The translations under genes and the position numbers were made by a program. The notes below the pieces were generated by a model. The model did no database searches, was not told where the DNA came from, and saw only the letters and a list, made by a program, of their open reading frames with translations. A DNA stretch of 64,000 bases from the NCBI RefSeq assembly GCF_900108055.1, contig NZ_FNWJ01000002.1, positions 444,382 to 508,381 of the forward strand. The letters run 5' to 3'. The first letter of the stretch is position 1, and each line of letters opens with the position of its first letter. This document shows, piece after piece, positions 15,978 through 25,387 of this stretch. This DNA comes from Thermoleophilum album. GTDB taxonomy: Bacteria > Actinomycetota > Thermoleophilia > Solirubrobacterales > Thermoleophilaceae.

Positions 15978-17861
15978 CTAGCGGCTCACCGACTCGGCCG
16001 ATTCGGAGACCGGCGCCGGCTCCTCGCCGCCGCCGCTGTAAAGTTCCTCGATGATCTTGGCGTACTTCTGCTCGATCGGCTTGCGCTTGAGCTTCATCGT
16101 CGGGGTCAGCTCGTCGCCGCCCGGTTCCCACTGCTCGGCTAGCAGCGCGAAGCGCTTGATCTGCTCGACCCGCGCCAGCCGCTCGTTGGCGAGCGCCACC
16201 TCGCGTCGCACTTGTTGGATGACGAGCGGGTGCCGTGCCAACTGTGCTGGGTCGCTCACATCGAGCTGATGCTCGTGCGCGAACGCCTGCAACCCGTCGA
16301 GGTCGAGCGTTAAGAGCGCGACGTTGTAAGGGCGACGGTCGCCGATCACGGCCGCCTGACCGATCAGCGGTCCCGCGGTCTTAAGTCGCGCCTCGATGTT
16401 CGCCGGCGACATGTTTTTGCCGGCGGCGTTAATGATCAGCTCCTTCTTGCGGTCGACGATCCGCAGGTAGCCGTCGTCGTCGAACTCACCCACGTCGCCG
16501 GTACGCAAGAAGCCGTCGTCGGTGAACGCCTCGCGAGTCTTGTCCGGCTTGTTGCGGTAGCCGCGCATCACGAACGGCGCACGGATCAGGATCTCGCCGT
16601 CGCTGGCGAGTTTGATCTCCGCGCCGGGCAGCGGCGGGCCGACCGTGCCGATCTTGATGCGCTCCGGTGGGTTGCAGGTGCCGGCACCCGCCGTCTCCGA
16701 CATGCCCCACAGCTCGGCCAACGGAATGCCGAGCGCGTGGAAGAACTCGATCACCTCCGGCGGGCACGGGGCCGCTCCGACGTTGCACATCACGAGCTCG
16801 TTCATCCCGAGCATCGCCCGTGCACCTGCCAGCACTTGCTCGTCGACCTCGCGCCACTCGGCCAGCAAGCGCTCGTCCGGACCGGGGCCCTCGCCGCGGA
16901 AGGCGGCCTGCTCGGCACGGGTGCGGCGCAGACCGACTTCGAGTGCGCGCTCGAGCGGGTGGCGGCGATCCTCGGGCAGGTTCGCGACCATCGCCTGCAG
17001 CCCCGCCCGCAACTTCTCCCACACGCGCGGCGGCGCGAAGAACCAGGACGGGCGCACCTCCGGCAAGTACGCAACCACCTCGCGCGGATCCGGACACGAG
17101 GTCGCGCTGAAGCCGCAAAGCATCGGCAGGTAGTGGCTAACCGCGCGCTCGGCGATGTGTGCCATCGGTAGGTAGGAAACGACGCGACCGCCGAGCGGGA
17201 ACTTGAGGACAGCGTCGTAGGAGCGGGCACCAGCGCAGAGGTTGCCGTGCGTTAGCTCGACCCCTTTCGGCGGTCCGGTGGTACCAGACGTGTAGATCAA
17301 AGTCAGCACGTCGTCTTCGCCGACCGAACGCCAAGTCGCCTCGAAGTCGAAGCCGGACGGTGCCCTCGCCGCTACCTCTTCCAGCGACAGACACCCCTCG
17401 GGGGTCGGTTCGTCGACGACGATCACGTGCTCGACCATTGGCAGCTCGCGCAGCGCCTCACGGATTCGCGGCTCGAATGCACGCTCACACGCGATCACGT
17501 GCGAGTCGGCGTCGCGCACCTGGTATGCGATCTGCTCCGGTGAGCAGGTGTTGTAGATCGAGTGCGGCGTCGCGCCGAGATGCATGGCCGCCGCGTCGAT
17601 CAAGTGGAACTCCGGGCGGTTGGACATCATGAGCGCAATCGTGCGCCCGCGCTCGAGCCCGAGCCCGGCCAAGCCTGCGGCGATCTCGCGCACCCGGCGG
17701 TCGTATTCGCGCCAGGTGTAGACGACTTGGTCGCCGCGGGTGCGCAACGCCGGCGCGTCGCCCATGGCCCGCGCGGTGATCTGAAAAGCCTCGCACGCCG
17801 TCCTTGCGTCGAGCGCCGGTGGGCGCTCGGTACGGCGCTCGACCTGCGCCGTAGTGGCCAT
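15978..17861 (-). CDS. Long-chain acyl-CoA synthetase (AMP-forming)
   Basis: A 627-residue ANL-superfamily ligase that activates fatty acids with ATP and CoA. The P-loop is LIYTSGTTGPPKGVELTHGN, followed by SYLPMAHIAER, WGMSETAG, the core motif FLRTGDVGEFDDDGYLRIVDRKKELI (in pieces) and KNMSPANIE. The long insert before the catalytic domain is typical of FadD15-type enzymes. It is inserted between rseP and ispG. The 86-base gap to ispG shows repeated CTAGCGG-like units but no gene. Confidence 0.93.
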   Translation of the reverse strand: MATTAQVERRTERPPALDARTACEAFQITARAMGDAPALRTRGDQVVYTWREYDRRVREIAAGLAGLGLERGRTIALMMSNRPEFHLIDAAAMHLGATPHSIYNTCSPEQIAYQVRDADSHVIACERAFEPRIREALRELPMVEHVIVVDEPTPEGCLSLEEVAARAPSGFDFEATWRSVGEDDVLTLIYTSGTTGPPKGVELTHGNLCAGARSYDAVLKFPLGGRVVSYLPMAHIAERAVSHYLPMLCGFSATSCPDPREVVAYLPEVRPSWFFAPPRVWEKLRAGLQAMVANLPEDRRHPLERALEVGLRRTRAEQAAFRGEGPGPDERLLAEWREVDEQVLAGARAMLGMNELVMCNVGAAPCPPEVIEFFHALGIPLAELWGMSETAGAGTCNPPERIKIGTVGPPLPGAEIKLASDGEILIRAPFVMRGYRNKPDKTREAFTDDGFLRTGDVGEFDDDGYLRIVDRKKELIINAAGKNMSPANIEARLKTAGPLIGQAAVIGDRRPYNVALLTLDLDGLQAFAHEHQLDVSDPAQLARHPLVIQQVRREVALANERLARVEQIKRFALLAEQWEPGGDELTPTMKLKRKPIEQKYAKIIEELYSGGGEEPAPVSESAESVSR

Positions 17862-17923
17862 CTTCCCCTCCTGAGTCCTCGCTCCCTCGCTGGGCCCGAC
17901 TTTAACGCAGCCTCGACAGGGTG

Positions 17924-19003
17924 TCAGCGCACCTGGAAGCCTTCGCCCGCGAGCCGATCGATGTCGTTCGTAAGACCGATCAAGAACAGCATCAGCACCA
18001 GCGCGAAGCCGATCGCCCCTGCGCGCTCCATCACCGCGACCGGAACTGGGCGGCGCCGGACCTTTTCGACCAGTGCCCAGAACACGTGGCCGCCGTCCAA
18101 AGGCAGGAACGGGAAGAGGTTCACGATCGCTAGCGAAAGCGAGATGATCGCGATGATCGGCAGGGCGTCGGCGGCGTCAGCGACGATCGTGCGGCGAGTT
18201 ACCTCGTAGCCGCCGACAACGCTGCTGATCTCGCGCCGCCGCTCGGCATCGAACAGCCGCAGCGGCAGCGCCGCCGTCTCGCGCGCCACGAACCAGAAGT
18301 TGCGCGCCGCGACGCTCACGCTCGTAGCGAACGGCAGCGGATCGCGCGGCCCGTCGGCGCCGAAACGAAAACCGACGCGCATGCGCCGAGTTTGCGGATC
18401 GTAGACGGGACGGACGGCGATTGTGAAGGTCCGACCGTCCCGGCGCACGGTTAGCCGCGCCGGCTCGGCGGCGGCGCAGCCGGCGCGCGGGGGACCCGCG
18501 CAGCGGTGTCGCTGCAAGGTCCGGGCGAGCACCAGCGCGTCGCCGCGGCGCCCGTCGACCGCGACGATCTCGTCGCCCGGTCGCAACACGCCCGCGGCCG
18601 GGAAGCCGCTTTCGACCGCCGCGATCACACGCGAGGGCTCCCGCGGACCGATCTGCCAGAAGAAAATGAACATCAGCAGAAAGGCGAGCAAGAGGTTCAT
18701 CGCCGGGCCGGCGAGGATCACCACCACCCGCTTCCAGACCGGTTGCGCGAAGTACGCGCGCGCGCGAACCTCGGGAGGAAGTTCCTCCTCGGGGTTCATA
18801 CCGGTGATCTTCACGTAGCCCCCGAGCGGCAGGAGGCCGAGCGCGTACTCGGTCTCACCCCGCCGCACCCGGGCGATCGTCGGGGGGAAGAACAGCGAGA
18901 AGCGCTCGACGCGCATGCCGGTGGCTTTGGCGGCGGCGAAGTGACCGAGCTCGTGGATCACGATCAGCGCCGCGAAGCCGGCGAAGGCGAGCAGCCAGCT
19001 CAT
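17924..19003 (-). CDS. rseP: Site-2 intramembrane metalloprotease RseP
   Basis: A 359-residue membrane zinc protease. HELGH is at residues 17-21 in the first membrane helix. The next segment carries GLLPLGGYVKITGM, a PDZ-like domain follows near 115-205 (VESGFPAAGVLRPGDEIVAVDG), and the second zinc motif is NLFPFLPLDGGH. The family cleaves anti-sigma factors inside the membrane and may also clear signal peptides. The ATG at 19001-19003 overlaps the dxr stop (ATGA), so dxr and rseP are translationally coupled. The substrate here is unknown. Confidence 0.94.
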   Translation of the reverse strand: MSWLLAFAGFAALIVIHELGHFAAAKATGMRVERFSLFFPPTIARVRRGETEYALGLLPLGGYVKITGMNPEEELPPEVRARAYFAQPVWKRVVVILAGPAMNLLLAFLLMFIFFWQIGPREPSRVIAAVESGFPAAGVLRPGDEIVAVDGRRGDALVLARTLQRHRCAGPPRAGCAAAEPARLTVRRDGRTFTIAVRPVYDPQTRRMRVGFRFGADGPRDPLPFATSVSVAARNFWFVARETAALPLRLFDAERRREISSVVGGYEVTRRTIVADAADALPIIAIISLSLAIVNLFPFLPLDGGHVFWALVEKVRRRPVPVAVMERAGAIGFALVLMLFLIGLTNDIDRLAGEGFQVR

Positions 19004-20148
19004 GCGCGCACCGCCGTCACCAACTCCTGTGCGACACGACGCGCCTCGGCATCGGCCGCAGCGACGTCCATGAAGTGACGCAGCGGCTGGCGCGGGCAAC
19101 GCTCCAGGGTCCGTTCAACGACCTCCGCGATTCGCCCGAACGGAAGTTGCCCGGCCAGAAAGGCGTTGACGGCGACCTCGTTGGCCGCGTTCAAAACGCA
19201 GGGTGCGCTGCCGCCCGCTATACCGGCCTCGCGCGCCAGGCGCAGGCAGGGGAAAGTCGCGAGATCGGGCGGCTCGAAGGTCAAGGTGCCGACACGAGCT
19301 AGATCCAGTCGGGGCACGTCGACATCCGCCCGCTCGGGGTAGTGCAAGGCGTAGGAGATCGGCACCCGCATGTCGGGAAGTCCGAGATGGGCGAGCAGCG
19401 CCCGATCGTTGAGCTCCACCAAGGCGTGCACGATCGACTGCGGGTGGATCACCACATCCAGGCGCTCGTAAGGTACCGCGAACAGGTGGTGGGCTTCGAT
19501 CAGCTCGAGCCCCTTGTTCATCAACGTCGCGGAGTCGACCGTGATCTTGCCGCCCATCCGCCAAGTCGGGTGGGCGAGTGCCTGGTCGACGCTCGCGTGC
19601 TCGATCTCCTCGCGGCGGCGGCCGCGAAAGGGACCGCCGGAGGCCGTCAAGACGAGCCGCTCGATGGTCCCCGGCGGCTCGTTGCGGACCAGCTGAAAGA
19701 GCGCCGAGTGCTCGGAATCGACGGGGATGATTCGGGCTCCCGTGGCCTCCGCAAGCGCGGTAACGAGCTCGCCTGCAACCACCAGGCTCTCCTTGTTAGC
19801 GAGCGCCAGATCGATGCCCTCGCCGAGCGTGGCGACGGTCGCGGTGAGGCCGGCGGCACCGACGGCGGCGTTCAACACCAACTCGCAAGCGGTGTCGCAA
19901 ATCAGAGCGATGGTGCCTTCGCTGCCCGCCTCCACGCGTCCGGAGAAGTGCTCGGCGGCTTGTGATGCGGCCTCGGGGTCGGCGAGCGCGATGTGCTCGA
20001 CCTCAAGCTCCTCCGCCAAACGGAGGAGCGTGCGCCAGTCGCGTCCAGCGGCGAGGCCCACGACCCGCAGCTCCGGGCTGCTGCGTACCACCTCGACCGC
20101 CTGACGGCCGATCGAACCCGTTGCCCCCACGATCACCAGGCTGCGCAC
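19000..20148 (-). CDS. dxr: 1-deoxy-D-xylulose 5-phosphate reductoisomerase
   Basis: A 382-residue NADPH enzyme that converts DXP to MEP, the committed MEP-pathway step. It begins with VIVGATGSIGRQAVEVV (NADPH loop). ANKESLVVAGELV, IPVDSEHSALFQL and LTASGGPF carry metal and substrate residues, and KITVDSATLMNKGLELIEAHHLF completes the active site in pieces. The start is GTG at 20146-20148. It is followed by the coupled rseP gene. Confidence 0.97.
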   Translation of the reverse strand: MRSLVIVGATGSIGRQAVEVVRSSPELRVVGLAAGRDWRTLLRLAEELEVEHIALADPEAASQAAEHFSGRVEAGSEGTIALICDTACELVLNAAVGAAGLTATVATLGEGIDLALANKESLVVAGELVTALAEATGARIIPVDSEHSALFQLVRNEPPGTIERLVLTASGGPFRGRRREEIEHASVDQALAHPTWRMGGKITVDSATLMNKGLELIEAHHLFAVPYERLDVVIHPQSIVHALVELNDRALLAHLGLPDMRVPISYALHYPERADVDVPRLDLARVGTLTFEPPDLATFPCLRLAREAGIAGGSAPCVLNAANEVAVNAFLAGQLPFGRIAEVVERTLERCPRQPLRHFMDVAAADAEARRVAQELVTAVRA

Positions 20149-20190
20149 CGCCGCCAGTCTAGGGTGGTACGGCCCGCCGCCCGCCCGGCA

Positions 20191-21906
20191 CTAGCTGAAG
20201 CCGACCACGCGCAGCGAGCGAATGCGGTTGAGCGCCGCCGCCAGCTCGTAGCGGCGCGGTCGCGCGAGGTCGACGCCCAGGCGCTCGGCCCAGCGATGCA
20301 GGGCGCGATCCTCGAACGCCTGCTCGCAGCGGTCGAGCAGCAAGCGCAGTGACGTCGAGCCGTCGAGCGCACCGCTGCGCTCGAGCTGGGCGATAGCGAC
20401 GCCGATCGCGAGCGTCTGGGAACGCTCGGCGAGTTGCTCGACCGCGGAGAGGTCGACAAGCTCGTCGCCGAGCCGCAGCTCGCGCACCGAGGGCGCACGC
20501 AGCCGCGGAAACTCGGCGCCCCGCCTACGCGCGATGGCGAGCTGCGGGAGCCGCTCGCGGATCGCGCCGAAGCGCTCGGCTTCGCTTCGGCGCGCCGGCA
20601 GCGACGCGGCGATCCGGTGGGCCTGCTCGGTCACCTCCTCGGGTACGAAACGTCTCATTAGGACGACGGTGTTGGCGACGCCCAGGTAATCGCCGACGCC
20701 ACCGCTGACCAAGACGATCGAAACGCCGTGTTCCCGTTCGAGCGGCGTCAGCAGATCGATCAGCGGCGTGATCGGCTCGTCGCGCTTTGGGACCAGCGCT
20801 TGCATGCGCGCGTCACGGATCAGCAGGTTCGTCGCCGAGGTGTCCTCATCGATCAAAAGCAGTCGCGAACCGGCCTCCAGCGCCTCGCAGATCGATGCTG
20901 CCTGCGAGGTCGATCCAGACGCCGCCTGGGTCGAAAAGTCGCGGCCGGTCGTGCCCGTCGGCAACTCGCCGATGAACGCACCGATGTCGACGCGAGTGAC
21001 GGCGCGTCCGTCCTCGGCCCGTACGTGAACAGCGTCGGAGCGCGTAACGCAAAGCTCGCGGCCATCCCCCGGCAGGTGGTCGTACACGCCGTCGGCGAGT
21101 GCGCGCAGCAGCGTCGATTTGCCGTGGTACCCGCCGCCCACGAGCAGCGTCGTCCCCTCGCGCAGCGCGAGACCACGCACCCGGCCGCGGTTCGGCAACT
21201 CGACCACGCTCGCCAGCGAAGCGGGCGCGCGCAGCGGCACCGCCGCCCGGGCGGGACGCTCGTCGACGCCGCTGCGCCGGGGTAGCAGCGAGTCGTCGGC
21301 GAGGAAGGCGATCCAGCGGTGCGCGGGGAGCATCGCGCGTAGCGCCTGGGCATCCTCGACCGTGGCCGCATGCAGCGCTATCCGCTCACGCCCGAGCTCC
21401 CCGTAACGGAGCGCGCGCGCGAGGGCAGGCAGGTCGCGGCAGATCAAGCGCTCGGCGTTGCGCCCGTCGATCCGTCGACCGCGGCCCGGCAGCTCGAGAC
21501 CGAAGCGCAGCGTCACGGCACCGTCGTCAGCGACCTCGCAGGATGAGCGCTCGATGATCCGTTGCCCCCCTGCGTCGATCCGCACCTCGCGCGGCGCGCG
21601 GCTGCGGCCCTGGCGAGCGATCAAGTCCGCAAGCGCTCGGCGCCGGTCGGCGGTGCACGTGAACTCGCGCGGCAAGCCGGTCCACCGAGCATCGAGCACA
21701 AGGCGAGCGCGCGACGGCGGAGCGAAGGGGTCCGGCTGGACACGATCGATCGCGAGCACACCACCGTCGAACGACCAGTTGCCGCGCAGGCGGCGGTAAG
21801 AGCCGTAGGAGGAACCGTCGAGGCGCTCCAGGAGCCTCGCAAGCTGAACGAGGTCGCCGCTCGCACCGGCGCGCGCAAGTGGCTGCTCAGGCGAAGCCGA
21901 AGCCAC
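20191..21906 (-). CDS. Predicted ATPase of the ABC class (COG3044-like)
   Basis: A 571-residue protein with an ABC-type nucleotide-binding core and no membrane segment. The Walker A is GGGYHGKSTLLRAL (about residue 260), a signature-like region is FSTQAASGSTSQAAS, and the Walker B is RLLLIDEDTSATN. VLVSGGVGDY follows. The N-terminal half holds conserved strands seen in this family (RGNWSFDGGVLAIDRVQPDPFAPPSR, in pieces). The bacterial role is unknown; a trypanosome relative binds RNA. The GTG start overlaps cdsA by 20 bases. It interrupts the usual cdsA-dxr pairing. Confidence 0.85.
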   Translation of the reverse strand: MASASPEQPLARAGASGDLVQLARLLERLDGSSYGSYRRLRGNWSFDGGVLAIDRVQPDPFAPPSRARLVLDARWTGLPREFTCTADRRRALADLIARQGRSRAPREVRIDAGGQRIIERSSCEVADDGAVTLRFGLELPGRGRRIDGRNAERLICRDLPALARALRYGELGRERIALHAATVEDAQALRAMLPAHRWIAFLADDSLLPRRSGVDERPARAAVPLRAPASLASVVELPNRGRVRGLALREGTTLLVGGGYHGKSTLLRALADGVYDHLPGDGRELCVTRSDAVHVRAEDGRAVTRVDIGAFIGELPTGTTGRDFSTQAASGSTSQAASICEALEAGSRLLLIDEDTSATNLLIRDARMQALVPKRDEPITPLIDLLTPLEREHGVSIVLVSGGVGDYLGVANTVVLMRRFVPEEVTEQAHRIAASLPARRSEAERFGAIRERLPQLAIARRRGAEFPRLRAPSVRELRLGDELVDLSAVEQLAERSQTLAIGVAIAQLERSGALDGSTSLRLLLDRCEQAFEDRALHRWAERLGVDLARPRRYELAAALNRIRSLRVVGFS

Positions 21907-22738
21907 GCGCGACGTAATAGCCGACGACGATCGCGAACAGGGCCGCGTCGAGCCGATCGAGCACTCCGCCGTGAGCGCCGAACAAGCGTCCCAGGTCCTT
22001 GACCCCGAGGTCGCGCTTTACGAGCGACTCGAAGAGGTCGCCAATAGGCGCGGCCACCGCTACCGCCAGCCCCAGCAGCAGCGCGTCGGTGCCGGCCAGC
22101 CAATCTTGGTAAAGACCGGCTACCCAGACCGCGACGGTGCCGCCGACGATCCCACACAGCAGTCCCTCGACCGTCTTGTTCGGCGATATCCGTGCAGCGA
22201 GCGGTGTCGTGCCGAGCGCCCGGCCACCGAGGTAAGCGGCGCTATCGCCGACGAACGTCCCGACCAGCACGTCGACGACGAGGCCCGCGCCGTGGTCGAG
22301 CTCCCGCAAAAGCACGGCGTGCGCCAACGGGACGCCGACCCAGAGGGTGGCGAACGCCACCACGGCGGTCCCCCACGCGGCGCGACGACGGTCGCGGCGG
22401 AACAGGTACAGGCCGAAGGCGAGCGGCAGCGACAGGGCGACGGCGGGCGCGATCGCCGAAGGGCCGAAGGCCAACGCGCCGAATACCGCAGCGCTCGTGG
22501 CAAGCACGGCCGCGCCCATCGGCGGTCGCGCACGGGCCATCGCCGTCCCGATCTCCGCCAACGCCGCCCAGCCGAGAACGAGTATGCCGAGGGCGAACAC
22601 CCAGCCGCCCGTCACGATGATCGCGACCGCGTAGGCGAGCGCGGGAACGGCGACCAGCACGCGCGCCCCGAGCTCCCCCCGACGCGCCGGACGGCGCGCG
22701 CTCGGCCGTGCCGCCTCTCCGCTCCGGACCCGGGCCAT
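21887..22738 (-). CDS. cdsA: Phosphatidate cytidylyltransferase
   Basis: A 283-residue integral membrane enzyme with about eight hydrophobic segments. It converts phosphatidic acid and CTP to CDP-diacylglycerol. The C-terminal half contains GDSAAYLGGRALG, ISPNKTVEGLLCGIVGG and the family signature FESLVKRDLGVKDLGRLFGAHGGVLDRLD (in pieces), with the conserved Ser, Lys-Arg and Asp residues. It feeds PgsA further along the array. The stop overlaps the start of the ABC-class ATPase gene. Confidence 0.95.
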   Translation of the reverse strand: MARVRSGEAARPSARRPARRGELGARVLVAVPALAYAVAIIVTGGWVFALGILVLGWAALAEIGTAMARARPPMGAAVLATSAAVFGALAFGPSAIAPAVALSLPLAFGLYLFRRDRRRAAWGTAVVAFATLWVGVPLAHAVLLRELDHGAGLVVDVLVGTFVGDSAAYLGGRALGTTPLAARISPNKTVEGLLCGIVGGTVAVWVAGLYQDWLAGTDALLLGLAVAVAAPIGDLFESLVKRDLGVKDLGRLFGAHGGVLDRLDAALFAIVVGYYVARGFGFA

Positions 22739-22753
22739 CGGCTAACGCGACTC

Positions 22754-23437
22754 CTAGAGACGCGCTCCGAAGCGCCGTTGCCGGGCCGAGAACTCGGCGA
22801 GGCACTGCTCGAACGCTTGGCGATCGAAGTCGGGCCACAGCTCGTCGCGGAAGACGAGCTCTGAGTAGGCGATCTGCCAGAGCAGATAGTTCGAGATCCG
22901 ACGCTCGCCGCTGGTGCGGATCAAGAGGTCAGGATCATGCATATCGGGGGCGTACAGCAAGCGTCGGAAGGCCTCCTCGCCCCCGCCGTGGTAACGCGCA
23001 GCGGCGTCCACGATCTCCGCGCGACCGCCGTAGTTGAAGGCCACGAAAAGCGTGATCCGCTGGTTAGCGGCAGTCAGCTCCTCGGCCCAACGCATGCGTT
23101 CCACGAGGTCCTCGGCAAGACCCTCGCGCCGGCCGATGAACCGCATCCGCACGCCCTCCTCGTGCAGTTCCGGCGTCTCGCGATCGATGCGCTCGCGGAA
23201 CATCCGCATCAGACCCTCGACCTCGTCGCGCGGGCGTTGCCAGTTCTCAGTCGAGAAGGAGTAGATCGTGAGCTCTTCGATGCCCAACTCGACGGCGTCG
23301 CGCAAACGCGCCTTGACGTTGTCGGCCCCCGCCTCGTGCCCCGCCAGCGTCGGCAGACCGCGCCGCTGCGCCCAGCGGGCGTTGCCGTCGGTGATGATCG
23401 CGACGTAGCGCGGACGCGACGGGTCGCGCTCGCTCAC
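22754..23437 (-). CDS. uppS: Isoprenyl (undecaprenyl) diphosphate synthase
   Basis: A 227-residue cis-prenyltransferase that builds the lipid carrier for cell-wall synthesis. Catalytic Asp17 lies in ITDGNARWAQRRGLP; most family members have MDGNGRWA, so Met-to-Thr and Gly-to-Ala changes sit around a conserved core. GHEAG, YSFSTENWQRP, RTSGERRISNYLLWQ and ELVFRDELWPDF are present. The GTG start overlaps the frr stop (GTGA). Confidence 0.96.
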   Translation of the reverse strand: MSERDPSRPRYVAIITDGNARWAQRRGLPTLAGHEAGADNVKARLRDAVELGIEELTIYSFSTENWQRPRDEVEGLMRMFRERIDRETPELHEEGVRMRFIGRREGLAEDLVERMRWAEELTAANQRITLFVAFNYGGRAEIVDAAARYHGGGEEAFRRLLYAPDMHDPDLLIRTSGERRISNYLLWQIAYSELVFRDELWPDFDRQAFEQCLAEFSARQRRFGARL

Positions 23438-24003
23438 ACCTCGAGGATCTCGCGTTCCTTGCCGGCGAGCAGCTGATCGATCTCGCCGACGAAGCGATCG
23501 GTGAGCCGCTGCAGTTCGGTTTCGGCGCGACGCTCCTCGTCTTCCCCGAGCTCGCCCTCGCGCTTGAGCTCACGCAGCTCGTGCATCACCTCGCGCCGTA
23601 CGTTGCGCACCGCCACTCGCCCCTGCTCAGCGATGTTGTGAACGACGCGCACCAGCTCGCGCCGTCGCTCCTCCGTGAGTTCGGGGATCTTCAGACGAAT
23701 CACGGTGCCATCGTTGCTGGGAGTGAGACCGAGATCGGACTCGAGCAACGCCTTCTCGATCGCTCCGATTGAGCTTTTGTCGTAGGGCGTAACCACCAAC
23801 AGGCGTGCCTCCGGCGCCGCAACCTGCGCGATCTGCCGCAGCGGCGTGCGCGCCCCGTAGTAGTCGACCTCGATGCGGTCGAGCAGATGCGGCGAGGCGC
23901 GGCCGGTACGGACGGTGTGGAGCTCCTGGCGCGTTGCCTCCACCGATTTGGCCATTCGCCGCTCGGCGTCCTTCAGAAAGTCTTTGACCAGTTCTTCGCT
24001 CAT
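23434..24003 (-). CDS. frr: Ribosome recycling factor
   Basis: A 189-residue factor that splits post-termination ribosomes with EF-G. It shows the family features [59 protein letters not shown] and the long C-terminal helix. The ATG at 24001-24003 overlaps the pyrH stop (ATGA). Upstream in-frame residues do not resemble RRF and were left out. Confidence 0.97.
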   Translation of the reverse strand: MSEELVKDFLKDAERRMAKSVEATRQELHTVRTGRASPHLLDRIEVDYYGARTPLRQIAQVAAPEARLLVVTPYDKSSIGAIEKALLESDLGLTPSNDGTVIRLKIPELTEERRRELVRVVHNIAEQGRVAVRNVRREVMHELRELKREGELGEDEERRAETELQRLTDRFVGEIDQLLAGKEREILEV

Positions 24004-24773
24004 GAGGAAACCAGCGTCCCGACGCGCTCGCCCGAGACGATGCGGTCGATGTTGCGCTCGTCGTCCATGTTGAACACGTAGATCGGAACCCCTTCCTCGC
24101 GGCACAGCGAGAGGGCGGTCGCGTCCATCACCGCGAGGCGTCGCTCGAGCGCTTCTTGATGCGTGATGTGCGTCAGCAGCTTGGCGCTCGGGTCGCTCCG
24201 CGGGTCGGCCGTGTAGACGCCCTCGACCGCGTTCTTGGCCATCAAGAGGGCGTCGGCGTGAATCTCCAGGGCACGCAAGGCCGCGGCGGTGTCGGTGGTG
24301 AAGAACGGGTTGCCGGTGCCCGCCGCGAAGATCACGATCCGGCCCTTCTCGAGATGTCTGATCGCGCGCCTACGGATGTAGGGCTCGGCGACCTCGGAGA
24401 TCGTGATCGCCGACTGCACGCGCGTGTCCGCGCCGATCTTCTCCAAGGCGTCCTGCAAAGCGAGCGCGTTGAGGACCGTCGCGAGCATCCCCATGTAGTC
24501 GCCGGTAGCGCGATCCATGCCACGCGCCGCGCCGGCCAGGCCGCGGTAGATGTTGCCGCCGCCAACGACCACTGCCACCTGCACGCCGCGGTCCGCGACG
24601 CCCTTGACGGCGCGCGCGATCGACTCCACCCGGGCCGGATCGACGCCGTAGGGCTCGCTGCCCATCAGCGCCTCACCGGACAACTTGAGAAGGATGCGGC
24701 GGAAGCGCGGGGCGCCGTCGGCCGTGCCCGGCGAGCTCTGTTGCGTGCGCGCGCCCTCGCCGCCAGTCACCAC
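24000..24773 (-). CDS. pyrH: Uridylate kinase
   Basis: A 257-residue UMP kinase of the amino-acid-kinase fold. After a 24-residue Gly/Ser-rich N-terminal extension come [64 protein letters not shown] and [15 protein letters not shown]. It supplies UDP for nucleotide and cell-wall precursor synthesis. The start is a GTG, 6 bases after tsf, inside the rpsB-tsf-pyrH-frr block. Confidence 0.96.
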   Translation of the reverse strand: MVTGGEGARTQQSSPGTADGAPRFRRILLKLSGEALMGSEPYGVDPARVESIARAVKGVADRGVQVAVVVGGGNIYRGLAGAARGMDRATGDYMGMLATVLNALALQDALEKIGADTRVQSAITISEVAEPYIRRRAIRHLEKGRIVIFAAGTGNPFFTTDTAAALRALEIHADALLMAKNAVEGVYTADPRSDPSAKLLTHITHQEALERRLAVMDATALSLCREEGVPIYVFNMDDERNIDRIVSGERVGTLVSS

Positions 24774-24779
24774 CAGCTC

Positions 24780-25382
24780 CTACTCGCCCACCGCGAGCCG
24801 TGCGAAGCGCCGAATGACGATGTTCTCGCCGGTCTTGGCGGACAGCTCGGCCCGCATCTCCTCGATCGTCTTGCCGCCGTGCTTTTCGCGGTTGGCATGC
24901 TCCTGGCGCAGCAGCACGACCTCGTCGAGCCACTTGGCGAGCCGCCCTTGGGCGATCCGCTCCTGCACCTCCGGCGGCTTTCCATCCTGGGCGGCTTGCT
25001 CGCGCAGCACGCGCAGCTCAGCCTCCCGCTCGCTCTCGGGAACCTCGTCCTCCGACACGTACCGGGGGGCCGCCCAAGCGATGTGCAACGCGACTTCCTG
25101 GGCGAACTCGCGCAGCTCATTGCTGCGCGCGACGAAGTCGGTCTCGCAGTCGACCTCGACCAGCACCCCGATCTTCCCGTCGGCGTGCACGTAACTGCCG
25201 ATGTACCCCTCGGCCGCTTCGCGCTCGGCTCGCTTGGCGGCCTTCGCCTGACCGCGCACCCTCAGGATCTCGATCGCCTTCTCGAGATCGCCGCCAGCCT
25301 CCTCGAGCGCGGCCTTGCAATCCATCATTCCTGCGCCCGTACGGTCGCGCAGCTCCTTTACGTCGCGGGCGGTAACGCTCAC
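24780..25382 (-). CDS. tsf: Elongation factor Ts, short form
   Basis: A 200-residue EF-Ts, shorter than the 280-residue enterobacterial form but normal for the compact type of Thermus and many actinobacteria. It has the N-terminal UBA-like domain VKELRDRTGAGMMDCKAALEEAGGD and the core GYIGSYVHADGKIGVLVEVDCETDFVAR (in pieces). It recycles EF-Tu-GDP. The gene directly follows rpsB. Confidence 0.96.
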   Translation of the reverse strand: MSVTARDVKELRDRTGAGMMDCKAALEEAGGDLEKAIEILRVRGQAKAAKRAEREAAEGYIGSYVHADGKIGVLVEVDCETDFVARSNELREFAQEVALHIAWAAPRYVSEDEVPESEREAELRVLREQAAQDGKPPEVQERIAQGRLAKWLDEVVLLRQEHANREKHGGKTIEEMRAELSAKTGENIVIRRFARLAVGE

Positions 25383-25387
25383 GTCTC

